Part shown: piece by piece, positions 47,797-57,072 of the stretch
How positions within the stretch are numbered: position 1 is the stretch's first letter
Layout: the number at the start of each line of letters is the position of its first letter
Assembly (NCBI GenBank): GCA_934177995.1
Contig: CAKPPW010000001.1
Location: forward strand, 21,394-85,393
Reading direction: 5' to 3'
DNA: 64,000 nucleotides
Source: an uncultured Bacilli bacterium
Lineage (GTDB): Bacteria; Bacillota_I; Bacilli_A; RF39; UBA660
Position numbers and translations under genes: made by a program
The notes under the pieces: generated by a model
The model's database searches: none
The model's input: only the letters and a program-made list of their open reading frames with translations
What the model was told of the DNA's origin: nothing

Positions 47797-49236
47797 ATGT
47801 TTAAATCTGATTATTTAGAATTTGAATCTTTAGCAGATAAAAAAGTTAAGGAGACGGTTTTTAAATCTATTGAAATATATAAGACTTTAGAAGATAAAAA
47901 AATTTATTATTATTCACATTCATTGGAAAAGCCAATGGATATAGTAGATAAATATTCTTTTGCTACTCTTATAGCTATCTTAGATAATGATAAGAAATTA
48001 AATGATTATTTTAAAAAAGAAGGTATCACTATAAAAAAGATTGCTGATTATTTAGATGTTGATTTGGCTGATACTTTAGAACTATATCCTGATCAGTTAG
48101 AATCAGAGTTTATACATGGCTATGGTAGCTTTTTACAAAGAATAACTAAGACATATGAGTGGAATCAAATAGATATAATTAATTTAGCAGGGAATGTTAT
48201 TTATGAATATAATGATGATAGTGATGCTATAAAAAGTTTTTTTAAAGATAATGGTATAGATATATCAAATGTAAATAAAGGTTTACTTTGCTTAGATGAG
48301 GATAATTCTTTAGAAGATGTTAAGCCTGTTAAAGAGAAAAGTAATTTGACTGGTTTTGGTTACTATTTAACTGGTGATATTGGTAAAAATATAAAAGGAA
48401 GAGAAAAAGAAATAAGAGATTTAGAAGCTAGTTTAATTGCTCCTGGTAATGTAATTATAACTGGTGAGGCTGGAATAGGTAAGACAGCAGTAGTTGAACA
48501 TTTAGCATATCTTATTAATAATAATAAAGTTCCTAATATACTGAAAGATAAAAAAATATTTTTCTTAGATTTAGTAAAATTAATAGCTAATACTACCTAT
48601 AGAGGAGATTTAGAAGCTAAACTTGATAAGTTAATTAGTAGTTTAGAAAAAGATAAGAATACAATACTGTTCATTGATGAAATACATATGATTATGGGAG
48701 CAGGCAAAGGTTCTAGTGATAATATTGATGTAGCAAATATTATGAAGTCTTATTTAAGCAATAGAAGAATACAGATAATAGGGGCTACTACTACTTTAGA
48801 ATATGAAAAGTATATACTAGAAGATAAAGCTTTTAGAAGAAGATTTAACAAGGTAGTTGTTGATGAACCAAATGATGAGGTTCTTTATGATATATTAAAT
48901 ACTAAGAGAGTAGAGTATGAAAATAAATTAAATATAAAAATGGAAGATGCTGATAAATCAATTAGATTATTAATTGAATCTACTAAAAAGAATCATAGAA
49001 ATTATAGTGATAATCTTTGTAATCCAACTCTTGCCTTAAATATTCTAGGAAGAAGTTTTGCTTATACAGCAGTAGACTCTAAGAATAGTGTAACTTTATC
49101 TTCTCTAGCAAATTCCATTCTAGCTGAAGAGACATTATATAGAGGTAGTAGAGAAGATTATGCTAATAAGTTGAAGAAAGCAAAAGTAAAGACTCTTTCT
49201 AATGACGATAAAATAATTAGATTTCCTAAAAAGTAA
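47797..49236 (+). CDS. ClpA/ClpC-like ATPase with a single AAA domain
   Basis: A 479-residue protein. The first 190 residues are unlike the Clp N-domain and have no recognised family. Then comes one AAA+ module of the Clp D1 type: NIKGREKEIRDLEASL, Walker A GEAGIGKT, YRGDLEAKLDKL pore-side helix, Walker B ILFIDEIH, GATTTLEYEKYI sensor 1 and RRFNKVVVDEP with the arginine finger. The chain ends after this domain; there is no D2 and no ClpP-binding tripeptide loop. So it resembles half of a Clp unfoldase and may act as a remodeller without ClpP. AAAGGGGGAA precedes the ATG. Confidence 0.8.
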   Translation: MFKSDYLEFESLADKKVKETVFKSIEIYKTLEDKKIYYYSHSLEKPMDIVDKYSFATLIAILDNDKKLNDYFKKEGITIKKIADYLDVDLADTLELYPDQLESEFIHGYGSFLQRITKTYEWNQIDIINLAGNVIYEYNDDSDAIKSFFKDNGIDISNVNKGLLCLDEDNSLEDVKPVKEKSNLTGFGYYLTGDIGKNIKGREKEIRDLEASLIAPGNVIITGEAGIGKTAVVEHLAYLINNNKVPNILKDKKIFFLDLVKLIANTTYRGDLEAKLDKLISSLEKDKNTILFIDEIHMIMGAGKGSSDNIDVANIMKSYLSNRRIQIIGATTTLEYEKYILEDKAFRRRFNKVVVDEPNDEVLYDILNTKRVEYENKLNIKMEDADKSIRLLIESTKKNHRNYSDNLCNPTLALNILGRSFAYTAVDSKNSVTLSSLANSILAEETLYRGSREDYANKLKKAKVKTLSNDDKIIRFPKK

Positions 49237-49255
49237 ATGTTTATTTCTTTTTAGG
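49225..49255 (+). terminator. Long hairpin at the end of the Clp-like gene
   Basis: CCTAAAAAG-T-AAAT and ATTTCTTTTTAGG form a 13-pair stem with one bulge and a four-base loop; the stop codon is inside. The T run lies within the stem, so termination is plausible but not classic. Confidence 0.45.
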
Positions 49256-49284
49256 TTTCGACTATACTAGTAGTAGGTGATGAT

Positions 49285-50700
49285 ATGAAAAAATTAAATG
49301 AACTTTTTAATAATATAGATAGTAATCGTGAAGTAACAGGGATAAAAATAAACTCTAAGGATGTCAAAAAAGGAGATATTTTTGTCTGTACAATGGGGGT
49401 TACTGCAGATAGACATGACTTTATAGATGAAGCTATAGAAAATGGAGCTTGTGCTGTTGTAGTATCTAAAGATGTAGGTGATAAGCCTGTTCCTATAATA
49501 AAAGTAGCAAATACTAATAACTATTTAAGGGAGTTATGTTCTAAGTATTATGATTATCCTTATAAGAAAATGGAAATGATAGGTGTTACTGGTACTAATG
49601 GCAAAACAACTGTAGCAGAAATTATTTATCAATTATTAGGAGATGATTGTGCTTATCTTGGTACTAATGGTCGTAAGTGGAAAAATAAGTCTTTACCAAT
49701 GCGTAATACTACTCCTGATGTTGATAGACTTTACATGTATCTAGATGAATTTGTAAATGATAAGTGTAAAACAACAGTGATGGAGGCGTCAAGCGAAGCT
49801 TTCTTTAGACACAGACTTGACGATATAAAGTATCATATTGCAATCCTTACTAATATTACAGAAGACCATTTAAATATTCATAAGACTTTAGATAATTATA
49901 TAGATTGTAAGTGTCAACTATTTAGACAAGTTAGTGAAGATGGTTACTCTATCCTTAATAGTATGGATGTAAACTATGAAAGGGTTTTACATAATAGTAA
50001 AGGTACTATTTTAACTTATGGTATGAATGAAAGTGATACGCTTTATATAAAGAATTATGAAGAACAAGGTAGTAAGATGAAAATTACTTTTAGATATAAT
50101 AATCAGGACTACACTGTTTTAAGTCCATTACTAGGTGAGTTTAATGTCTTTAATCTTGCTCCTGCTATTTTGACTTGTCTTGCTAAAGGTATTAATATAG
50201 ATGAAGTATTAAAAAGAGTAGAAAACTTAAACCAGATAGAAGGAAGATTAGAAGTTTTATCATTCACTGATAAATATATGATTATGTTAGATTATGCTCA
50301 TACAACTGATGCTTTGGATAAGATACTTACATATTTAGATAAAATAAAGAAAAATAGAATAATTACTGTTACAGGATCAGCTGGTGGAAGAGAAAAAGAA
50401 AAAAGACCAGGTATGGGTAAAGTAGTTTTAGAAAAATCTGATTATGTTATTTTTACAATGGATGATCCAAGAGAAGAAGATGTTAATCAAATAATTGATG
50501 ATTTAGTATCAAAATCAAATTTAACTAATTATGAGAGAATTATTGATAGAAAAGATGCTATATATAAGGCTTTATCGATGGCAGAAAAAGATGATATAGT
50601 ATTTATTACTGGTAAAGGTAGAGATAATTATATGGCTATTGGTAAAGAATATCTTCCATATTCTGACTATGATGTTATAAAGAGTTATTTTGGTGATTAG
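49285..50700 (+). CDS. murE: UDP-N-acetylmuramoyl-tripeptide synthetase MurE
   Basis: A 471-residue Mur ligase that adds the third amino acid of the peptidoglycan stem. Visible are the ATP loop GVTGTNGKTT, the TTPD motif with the UDP-MurNAc site, the carbamylated-Lys region and the C-terminal substrate loop DDPREED. Meso-diaminopimelate enzymes have DNPR and lysine enzymes DDPN/DNPA, so the Arg favours diaminopimelate but the second residue is lysine-type. GGTGATG precedes the ATG. Confidence 0.92.
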   Translation: MKKLNELFNNIDSNREVTGIKINSKDVKKGDIFVCTMGVTADRHDFIDEAIENGACAVVVSKDVGDKPVPIIKVANTNNYLRELCSKYYDYPYKKMEMIGVTGTNGKTTVAEIIYQLLGDDCAYLGTNGRKWKNKSLPMRNTTPDVDRLYMYLDEFVNDKCKTTVMEASSEAFFRHRLDDIKYHIAILTNITEDHLNIHKTLDNYIDCKCQLFRQVSEDGYSILNSMDVNYERVLHNSKGTILTYGMNESDTLYIKNYEEQGSKMKITFRYNNQDYTVLSPLLGEFNVFNLAPAILTCLAKGINIDEVLKRVENLNQIEGRLEVLSFTDKYMIMLDYAHTTDALDKILTYLDKIKKNRIITVTGSAGGREKEKRPGMGKVVLEKSDYVIFTMDDPREEDVNQIIDDLVSKSNLTNYERIIDRKDAIYKALSMAEKDDIVFITGKGRDNYMAIGKEYLPYSDYDVIKSYFGD

Positions 50701-50766
50701 AGGTGATGGGAATAATTACTATTGCCAATTATTTATCTAACTAGTAAAATATTAATAGGTGATTGA

Positions 50767-51423
50767 ATGAAAAAATTATGTATTTTTATAGATACTTGTC
50801 TAGTTATGGCTACTATTTTAACAGTGACGACAGTAGTACCAAATAGTAAATCAATATCTGTTAAAAGGCTAGATACTTTTGTTAATAGTAGTATAATAAC
50901 TAAAGAAATAAAAGAGGATACTCCTACTGTAGAAGCTAAAGAAGAAGATAATAGTAAAGATGCAGTAGAAAAAGTTCAAGAAGAGAAAAAGGTAGTAGTT
51001 AATACTCCAAAAGAGGAAGAATCTATACCAGTTAGTAGTGATAATACTACTAACACTTCTACTAATAAGTATTATCAGGGTGAAGTTTTTACTGGAAAAA
51101 TGAGTGGTTATGGTTCTGATATTGGAACACATACATCTTCAGGTTATAGAATAAATGAAAATAATATTACTTATATGGATAGTCAGTATAATGAAGTACG
51201 TATTCTAGCAGGAGATAAAAAATATCCTTTTGGGACAATTGTAAGAGTATCAAATAGTAGGGAAGGTACCTTTATTGGAATAGTACTAGATAGAGGACCT
51301 GATATTGGAAGAGATGAAGGCAAAAAGTTTGCTTTTGATCTTTTATATGCAACTAGTAGTGAGGCTAGAAGTAAAGGTACTAGTTTAAATGCTCAATTCG
51401 AAATATTAAGACTTGGCTTTTAA
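50767..51423 (+). CDS. 3D-domain (RlpA-like) surface protein
   Basis: A 218-residue protein with an N-terminal helix (about 5-24), a Lys/Glu/Thr-rich linker and a C-terminal double-psi barrel. The barrel has MSGYGSDIGTHTSSGYRI, the ILAGDKKYPFGTIVRVSN segment, then the 3D motif-like LDRGPDIGRDEGKKFAFDLL. Such domains (MltA/RlpA/YabE family) act on or bind glycan strands, sometimes as lytic transglycosylases. The Asp set of the 3D motif is partly kept. AGGTGAT precedes the ATG. It follows murE by 66 bases. Confidence 0.75.
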   Translation: MKKLCIFIDTCLVMATILTVTTVVPNSKSISVKRLDTFVNSSIITKEIKEDTPTVEAKEEDNSKDAVEKVQEEKKVVVNTPKEEESIPVSSDNTTNTSTNKYYQGEVFTGKMSGYGSDIGTHTSSGYRINENNITYMDSQYNEVRILAGDKKYPFGTIVRVSNSREGTFIGIVLDRGPDIGRDEGKKFAFDLLYATSSEARSKGTSLNAQFEILRLGF

Positions 51424-51446
51424 AAAGATAAAAAAATTTAGACGAT

Positions 51447-51550
51447 GCCAATTTTGTAAATTCAGGGTAAAAACTATCCTGAATTTTATTATTTCAGGTA
51501 TTCAAAATGTAAAATCACCGAAAATGTGAGCCGGAAATTTGAAAATTGGC
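51447..51550. repeat. Nested palindromic element of about 104 bp
   Basis: Outer inverted repeat GCCAATTTT (51447-51455) with AAAATTGGC (51542-51550); the similarity extends loosely to about 20 bases per arm. Inside, AAATTCAGG (51458-51466) pairs with CCTGAATTT (51478-51486), and CCTGAA can instead pair with TTCAGG at 51493-51498, so two hairpins exclude each other. This could be a terminator, a structured leader or a miniature mobile element. Confidence 0.5.
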
Positions 51551-51617
51551 TGTTTGCAATTAAAAAATGTATCTGCTATAGTAATCACACTCTAAAAAAA
51601 GAAAGGAAAAATAGAAA

Positions 51618-52433
51618 ATGAACGATAACAAATTTATTAGTATTCTAGCAGATACAACTATGAAATATTTAATGAAAAAGAAAGAAACTAGAAATATTTA
51701 TTTAGAATTGTTTAGTGATATAATCGGTATTGATTTAACTAACTACATCCTAGTAGATAATGAACTAAACTCTGGTAATAATATTAAAGATTTAAGACTT
51801 GATTTACTACTTGAAAATGGTGACATACTAGTTAATATTGAAATTAATAATCAAATAGGAGAGTATTCCTCAATAAAAAATCTAACTTATGCTTTTAGAC
51901 TTGCTGGTAGTAGACATGAAAAAGGAAATAACTATTATGCTAAACAGGTAATCCAAATAAATCTAAATAGAGAAAAATTTACTAAAGGTTCTGGTGTATT
52001 GCTATATGAACTTAGAAATAAGAATTATGATTTAGTAAAGAAAGGGGTAAAAATCTATGATGTCTATCTAGAAAATTATAAGGACATTTGTTATAATGGT
52101 GACAATAAGAACGAGATGTTATTATCGATGTTAACTGCTAAAGATAATAATAGTCTTGAAAGAATAGTAAATAGTAATAAGGAAGGAATTGTTATTATGG
52201 ATGAGTTAGATAGACTAAGAAAAGATGATAAGTTTAATGCCTATTATGATGCAGAAAAAGTAAATGAAATGACAAGAGAAACTGCTTACTTGGAGGGGAT
52301 TGATAAAGGCAAAGTTGAGGGTGAAAGAGAAAAGCAAATAGAAATAGCTAGAAGCTTATTAAATACAAATTTATCAAAAGAGGAAATAAGTAAACATACT
52401 GGCTTGTTATTAGAAGAGATAAACTTATTATAA
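51618..52433 (+). CDS. Rpn/PDDEXK family nuclease-like protein
   Basis: A 271-residue protein of the PD-(D/E)xK transposase/Rpn group. The nuclease signature is in RLDLLLENGDILVNIEINNQIG (Asp, then Glu-x-Asn in place of the usual Glu-x-Gln/Lys). A C-terminal charged stretch (YLEGIDKGKVEGEREKQIEIARSLL) and a short helix end it, as in Rpn proteins, which help RecA-independent recombination of mobile DNA. GAAAGGAAAA precedes the ATG. Such genes spread horizontally, and the palindromic element upstream may belong to it. Confidence 0.78.
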   Translation: MNDNKFISILADTTMKYLMKKKETRNIYLELFSDIIGIDLTNYILVDNELNSGNNIKDLRLDLLLENGDILVNIEINNQIGEYSSIKNLTYAFRLAGSRHEKGNNYYAKQVIQINLNREKFTKGSGVLLYELRNKNYDLVKKGVKIYDVYLENYKDICYNGDNKNEMLLSMLTAKDNNSLERIVNSNKEGIVIMDELDRLRKDDKFNAYYDAEKVNEMTRETAYLEGIDKGKVEGEREKQIEIARSLLNTNLSKEEISKHTGLLLEEINLL

Positions 52434-52482
52434 TATTTTGTAGTGTTTTTCTTTTAAAATATAAATTAAGGAGAGATGAATA

Positions 52483-52800
52483 ATGAATGACTTTTGTATG
52501 ATTGAATCAGCTTTTGATAATGAAGAAGAAGTAAGTATAATTGTAAATAAATTATTAGATAATAAACTAGTATCTAGTTGTCAGGTTGTAAATAGTGAAA
52601 GTTATTGGAACTTTAAACAGCAAAGAGAATCTGCTAGAGAGCTTTTACTATTAATGAAGACAAAAAAGAAACATATAAAGGAAATATATGAAACTATAAA
52701 ATCAGTTCATAGTTATGAGTGCTTTGAATTTGCTGTTTTTGATTTAACTAGTGTAAGTAAAGATTATCTAAATTGGATTGAAGAAGAGACAACTAAATAG
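52483..52800 (+). CDS. cutA: CutA1-like divalent ion tolerance protein
   Basis: A 105-residue small protein of the CutA1 fold: ANNEEEVSIIVNKLLDNKLVSSCQ-like opening, NSESYWNFKQQ with Tyr-Trp, a LLLLMKTKKKHIKEIYETIKSVHSYECFEFAV block. CutA forms trimers; its role in metal tolerance is debated. AAGGAGAGA precedes the ATG. Confidence 0.8.
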   Translation: MNDFCMIESAFDNEEEVSIIVNKLLDNKLVSSCQVVNSESYWNFKQQRESARELLLLMKTKKKHIKEIYETIKSVHSYECFEFAVFDLTSVSKDYLNWIEEETTK

Positions 52801-52809
52801 GAGATTGTT

Positions 52810-53370
52810 TTGGAATTTAAAGAGATAGAAGAAAAATATAGAGATTTAATAGAAATAGCAGTTAATTATATGAAAAAAAGTAATGATAAGAAACATAATG
52901 TAATTCATATGTTAGATGTAGTTAATTATACAAAAATTTTACTAAATATGTTAGAAATAGAAGTTAATTATGATGTTTGTATTATTTCAGCATATTGGCA
53001 TGATGTTGGCAGAGTATTTGAAGCAGAAGGACATGAAAAGAAGTCTGCAGAAATGTTATTAAAAGAGATGACTATTAGAAATTATCCAGCTGATTTGATT
53101 AAGCAGTGCTATAAAGCAATAGAAAGTCATAAATGGAATATGATGCCAGAGACAAATGAAGGACTTATAATAAGAGATGCTGATAAATTAGATTTTGTCG
53201 GAGTTAACCGATGGAAAAATTGCTTAGATAATAATCAGAGTATGGAAAAAATTATTGAACTACTACCTGATCTTAGAGAAAAAATACTATACTTTGAAGA
53301 ATCTAGACAAATATATGATAAAGAGATAATAAAATTAATTGATTATTTATATGGAAGAGGAGTCGTTTAA
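52810..53370 (+). CDS. HD domain phosphohydrolase
   Basis: A 186-residue HD superfamily protein. Metal ligands are in HNVIHMLDVV, ISAYWHDVGRVFE (HD pair) and ESHKW, with a last Asp in IRDADKLDF. Substrate unknown; close relatives hydrolyse nucleotides. A TTG start at 52810 follows TAGGAGATT, nine bases after cutA. The end overlaps the ribosome site of the HAD gene, so cutA, HD and HAD form one operon. Confidence 0.82.
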   Translation: MEFKEIEEKYRDLIEIAVNYMKKSNDKKHNVIHMLDVVNYTKILLNMLEIEVNYDVCIISAYWHDVGRVFEAEGHEKKSAEMLLKEMTIRNYPADLIKQCYKAIESHKWNMMPETNEGLIIRDADKLDFVGVNRWKNCLDNNQSMEKIIELLPDLREKILYFEESRQIYDKEIIKLIDYLYGRGVV

Positions 53371-53371
53371 T

Positions 53372-53968
53372 ATGAGGATAGGAATAGATTTAGATGGGGT
53401 TGTAATTGATAGTGAGACAACATTTAGAGTTTACGAAGAATTATATGATTTAATTGATTTAAAAGGAAATAATCTAGTAAATAGAGAAGAACCAAAGTTT
53501 AAGACACGTTATAATTGGACAAGAGAACAACAAAAAGATTTTACCGACAAGTATTTCTTATCAGTATCAAGAAATAGTCACTTGATGCCAGGATTTGTTG
53601 AAGCTTATAAGTATTTAAAAAATCAAGGACATGAATTTGTTGTTATAACAGCTAGGGGACTAACTCCAGATGATGATTTTATGGAAGAAATGGAGGCAGA
53701 TGCAAAAAGAATATTAAATGAAGGTAACATAGTTTTTAATAAATACTACTGGAAGCAGACTGATAAATTAGCTACTTGTAAGAAAGAAAATATAGATATT
53801 ATGATAGATGATGATTATAAAATCATAGAGAAACTTTCAACTAATGGAGTTAAAACATTATATTTTAGAGACACTAATTTGAAAAGATTAGCAGAAAATG
53901 ACTATGTAAAAGAAGTTAATAATTGGGGAGATGTGTGTAGATATATTTCTTCTCTTGAAAATAAATAG
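53372..53968 (+). CDS. HAD-family 5' nucleotidase-like phosphatase
   Basis: A 198-residue HAD hydrolase. Motif I is GIDLDGVVID, motif II VVITARG, a conserved Lys lies in the middle and motif IV is IMIDDDYKI. This order resembles the 5'(3')-deoxyribonucleotidase/NLI-interacting (NT5C) group. The ATG at 53372 (MRIGIDLDG) is chosen with GAGGAG upstream; a start at 53339 would add 11 residues of the previous frame. A nucleotide salvage or housecleaning role beside the HD hydrolase is a reasonable guess. Confidence 0.78.
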   Translation: MRIGIDLDGVVIDSETTFRVYEELYDLIDLKGNNLVNREEPKFKTRYNWTREQQKDFTDKYFLSVSRNSHLMPGFVEAYKYLKNQGHEFVVITARGLTPDDDFMEEMEADAKRILNEGNIVFNKYYWKQTDKLATCKKENIDIMIDDDYKIIEKLSTNGVKTLYFRDTNLKRLAENDYVKEVNNWGDVCRYISSLENK

Positions 53969-53999
53969 GAGCACTCAGCTTCTTTTCTTTTGAAATTTC

Positions 54000-54029
54000 T
54001 TGAAAAGTAAGTATTTTAGATATTATAAT
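54000..54029 (+). promoter_or_regulatory. tex promoter
   Basis: TTGAAA (54000-54005), 18-base spacer, TATAAT (54024-54029), 26 bases before the ATG. Confidence 0.6.
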
Positions 54030-54054
54030 TAATTAGTAAGGAAGGTAATACAAG

Positions 54055-56199
54055 ATGAATGAAATGATTATTAAAGAAATGAGTAAAGATTTAAACATTA
54101 GTGAAAAACAAGTACAAACAGTTTTAACTTTACTAAGTGAAGGAAATACTATTCCATTTATTGCAAGATATAGAAAAGAAGCAACTGGAGCATTAGATGA
54201 AGAAGTAATTAGAAAGATAGAAGAAGTATATGTTTATCAAGAGAATCTATTAAAGAGAAAAGAAGATGTAATTAGATTAATAGATGAAAAAAAGATGTTA
54301 ACAGAAGAGTTAAAAAATGAAATTTTAGCTTGTCAAAAATTAGTAGAAGTAGAAGATCTATATCGACCATATAAAGAAAAGAAGAAAACTAAAGCAACAG
54401 AAGCTATTGCTCTTGGACTTGAACCACTTGCTAAGATGATTATGACTTTTAAAGAGACTGGTAGTCTTGATAGTTTAGCTAGTAAGTTTGTTAGTGATAA
54501 GGTGAAAACTATAGATGAAGCCTTAACTGGAGCTAGTTATATTATTGCTGAATGGATAAGTGATAATGCTTATTATCGTAAATGGATTAGAAGTTTTCTA
54601 TATAAAAATGCTTCACTTACTAGTAAGAAAAAGAAAAATAGTGTAGATGAAAATGCTACTTATACTATCTATTATGATTTTTCTGAACCATTAAAAGGAT
54701 TAAAACCACATCGAATTTTAGCAATTAATAGGGGAGAAAAAGAAGGGGTTTTAACTGTAAAACTTGATTATGATGAAGAAAAAATTATAGAGTTTTTAGA
54801 AAAGAAAATAATTAAGAGGGAATCTTTTGTTAATCCTTTAGTAAAATCTGCTATTAAAGATAGTTTGAAAAGATTAATTCTTCCTAGTGTAGAAAGAGAG
54901 ATAAGAGCAGACTTAAAAGAAAAAGGTGAAGATAGAGCTATTGAAAACTTTTCATCTAATGTAGAACATCTTTTACTTACGCCACCATTAAAAGATAAAG
55001 TAGTTTTAGGGTATGATCCAGCTTTTAGAACAGGATGTAAATTAGCAGTACTTGATAAGACTGGTAAACCACTTGAAATAGCAGTTATTTATCCAACTGA
55101 ACCACATAATGATATAGAAGGTAGTAAAAAGAAGATACTAGAACTAATTGATAAGTATAATATTGATATAATTGCTATTGGTAATGGAACGGCATCTAGA
55201 GAAAGTGAAGCCTTTATTGCTGATACTATAAAAGATGCTAAAAGAAAAGTAGAGTATGTAATAGTAAGTGAAGCAGGAGCATCAGTTTACTCAGCTAGTC
55301 CTTTGGCAATTAGTGAATTTCCCTCTTTAACGGTAGAAAAAAGAAGTGCTATTTCTATTGGTAGAAGAATTCAAGATGCTTTAGCAGAACTTGTTAAGAT
55401 TGATCCTAAAAGTATTGGTGTTGGATTATATCAACATGATGTACCTGAGAAAAAACTTGATGAATCACTAGGATTTGTTGTATTAAAAACTGTTAATGGA
55501 GTAGGAGTTAATATTAATACAGCAAGTAGCAGTTTACTTTCTTATGTATCAGGATTAAATAAAAAAGTTATTAAAGAATTAATTGATACAAGAGATAAAA
55601 AAGGAAAGTTTAAGTCTCGTGAAGAATTACTAAAAGTTAAGGGAATGACTCCAAAGGTATATGAACAATCTATTGGATTTTTAAGAATAGTAGATGGTGA
55701 TAATCCTCTTGATAAAACAAGTGTCCATCCAGAAAGCTATGAAAAAGTAGAGAAACTATTAGAATATTTAAATCTATCTGTAAATGATTTAGGTAGTGAG
55801 AAACTAATTGAAGCATTAGATAAAATAAATGAAGATGAGATAATAAAAAAACTTGATATTGATAAATATACTCTTGATGATATAATCTCTAGTTTAAAAC
55901 AACCAGAAAGAGATTTAAGAGATAAGTATCCACAACCAGTCTTAAGAAGTGATATTCTACATATTGAAGACTTGAAAAAGGGTGAAAAACTACAAGGAAC
56001 AGTACGTAATGTTGTCGATTTTGGGCTATTTATTGATATTGGTTTAAAGAATGATGGACTAGCTCATATCTCTAAGCTTTGTAATGAGTATTTACGTCAT
56101 CCATCAGAAAGATTTTCAGTAGGAGATATAGTTGACTGCTATGTTGATAGTATTGATTTAGAACATAAAAAAGTAGGACTAAGCTTGATAGAAGTTTAG
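54055..56199 (+). CDS. tex: Tex-family S1 RNA-binding transcription accessory protein
   Basis: A 714-residue Tex protein. Domain order: helical N-domain (FIARYRKEATGALDEEVIR), YqgF/RuvX-like domain (about 318-445: VLGYDPAFRTGCKLAVLD and IAIGNGTASRE), helix-hairpin-helix motifs (GVGVNINTASSSLLSYV, SREELLKVKGM), and a C-terminal S1 domain (LQGTVRNVVDFGLFIDIG). Tex binds nucleic acids and influences transcription and expression of virulence genes in several bacteria. AAGGAAGG precedes the ATG. Confidence 0.95.
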   Translation: MNEMIIKEMSKDLNISEKQVQTVLTLLSEGNTIPFIARYRKEATGALDEEVIRKIEEVYVYQENLLKRKEDVIRLIDEKKMLTEELKNEILACQKLVEVEDLYRPYKEKKKTKATEAIALGLEPLAKMIMTFKETGSLDSLASKFVSDKVKTIDEALTGASYIIAEWISDNAYYRKWIRSFLYKNASLTSKKKKNSVDENATYTIYYDFSEPLKGLKPHRILAINRGEKEGVLTVKLDYDEEKIIEFLEKKIIKRESFVNPLVKSAIKDSLKRLILPSVEREIRADLKEKGEDRAIENFSSNVEHLLLTPPLKDKVVLGYDPAFRTGCKLAVLDKTGKPLEIAVIYPTEPHNDIEGSKKKILELIDKYNIDIIAIGNGTASRESEAFIADTIKDAKRKVEYVIVSEAGASVYSASPLAISEFPSLTVEKRSAISIGRRIQDALAELVKIDPKSIGVGLYQHDVPEKKLDESLGFVVLKTVNGVGVNINTASSSLLSYVSGLNKKVIKELIDTRDKKGKFKSREELLKVKGMTPKVYEQSIGFLRIVDGDNPLDKTSVHPESYEKVEKLLEYLNLSVNDLGSEKLIEALDKINEDEIIKKLDIDKYTLDDIISSLKQPERDLRDKYPQPVLRSDILHIEDLKKGEKLQGTVRNVVDFGLFIDIGLKNDGLAHISKLCNEYLRHPSERFSVGDIVDCYVDSIDLEHKKVGLSLIEV

Positions 56200-56208
56200 T
56201 CCTTTTTT
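56175..56208 (+). terminator. Terminator of tex
   Basis: AGGACTAA / TTAGTCCT, an eight-base stem with a 13-base loop, then TTTTT. The last codons and stop of tex lie inside the hairpin. Confidence 0.8.
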
Positions 56209-56261
56209 CTAGATAAATAATATAATAAAATACAAGACTTTATTGTTAAAAAGTCACCAAT

Positions 56262-56290
56262 TTGACAAAACTATACATATTTGCTACAAT
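56262..56290 (+). promoter_or_regulatory. Strong sigma-A promoter of the lysozyme-like gene
   Basis: TTGACA (56262-56267), 17-base spacer, TACAAT (56285-56290) with a TGC extended -10. Confidence 0.8.
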
Positions 56291-56318
56291 ATAGATGTTC
56301 TTATTTGAAGGAGGAACT

Positions 56319-57062
56319 ATGAAAAAAGCGAATAGGCTTAGCTTATCACTTGGATTCTTAGGAGTTTCAATGATAGGAGCCGCCATATTTTTACAATATA
56401 GGTCTTTTCAAATAGAAAAGGAAAATAGTGTAATTTATGAAAAAGTTACTATGAAGGATTTATCTTCTGGTACAGTAGAAAAAGTAAGTCAAAAAGAAAA
56501 TGAAAATAATAATAATATAGTAGAAGAGAAAGTTGAAAATCCTTTAACAGATGATAATACTCCTACTGAAGAGGTAGAAGTTCAAGATGAAGTTAAAGAG
56601 ATAACTACTTATGAAGACGTCTCAACTACACCAGTTGATCCAATCGTTTATGATGGAATGACTCTAAATCAGTTAGCAGAAAAATTAAATAGAAGTTTAA
56701 AGTCAACAATAGCTGGAAAAGGTTACTTAATCGCTAGTTATTCTCTACAATTAGGTGTTGATCCTTATTTAGCTACTGCTATTATTTTACATGAAACTGG
56801 TTGTAATAGTGGAATGTGTAGTAATCTAGTTCGTAGTTGTAACAATGTAGGTGGACAAAAAGGCGGACCATCTTGTGGAGGAGGAAGCTATAAAGCATAT
56901 CCTACTTTAGATGAAGGTATTATGGGTTATATTGATAATCTATATAAAAACTATGTATCTAAAGGTTTAACTACAGCAAATGCTATGGGACCTAAATATG
57001 CAGCTAGTACTACTTGGGCTAGCCAAGTAAATAATTATATCGCGTTAGTAAAAAGTAAATAA
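56319..57062 (+). CDS. Secreted glucosaminidase/lysozyme-like hydrolase
   Basis: A 247-residue protein with an N-terminal signal or anchor (about 5-24) and a Glu/Asn/Thr-rich linker to about 110. The C-terminal catalytic domain resembles the lysozyme-like/glucosaminidase fold: LGVDPYLATAIILHETGC (the Glu is the likely acid), then a cysteine-rich CNSGMCSNLVRSCNNVGG loop and AYPTLDEGIMGYIDNLYKNY. It should cut glycan strands outside the cell. GGAGGAA precedes the ATG at 56319. Monocistronic, between two strong regulatory signals. Confidence 0.78.
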   Translation: MKKANRLSLSLGFLGVSMIGAAIFLQYRSFQIEKENSVIYEKVTMKDLSSGTVEKVSQKENENNNNIVEEKVENPLTDDNTPTEEVEVQDEVKEITTYEDVSTTPVDPIVYDGMTLNQLAEKLNRSLKSTIAGKGYLIASYSLQLGVDPYLATAIILHETGCNSGMCSNLVRSCNNVGGQKGGPSCGGGSYKAYPTLDEGIMGYIDNLYKNYVSKGLTTANAMGPKYAASTTWASQVNNYIALVKSK

Positions 57063-57072
57063 GAATATAAGT

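Noticed and set aside
50869..51132. Minus-strand ORF of 87 codons
   Set aside because: Antisense to the linker of the 3D-domain protein; low-complexity Phe/Tyr/Ser product typical of a shadow frame.
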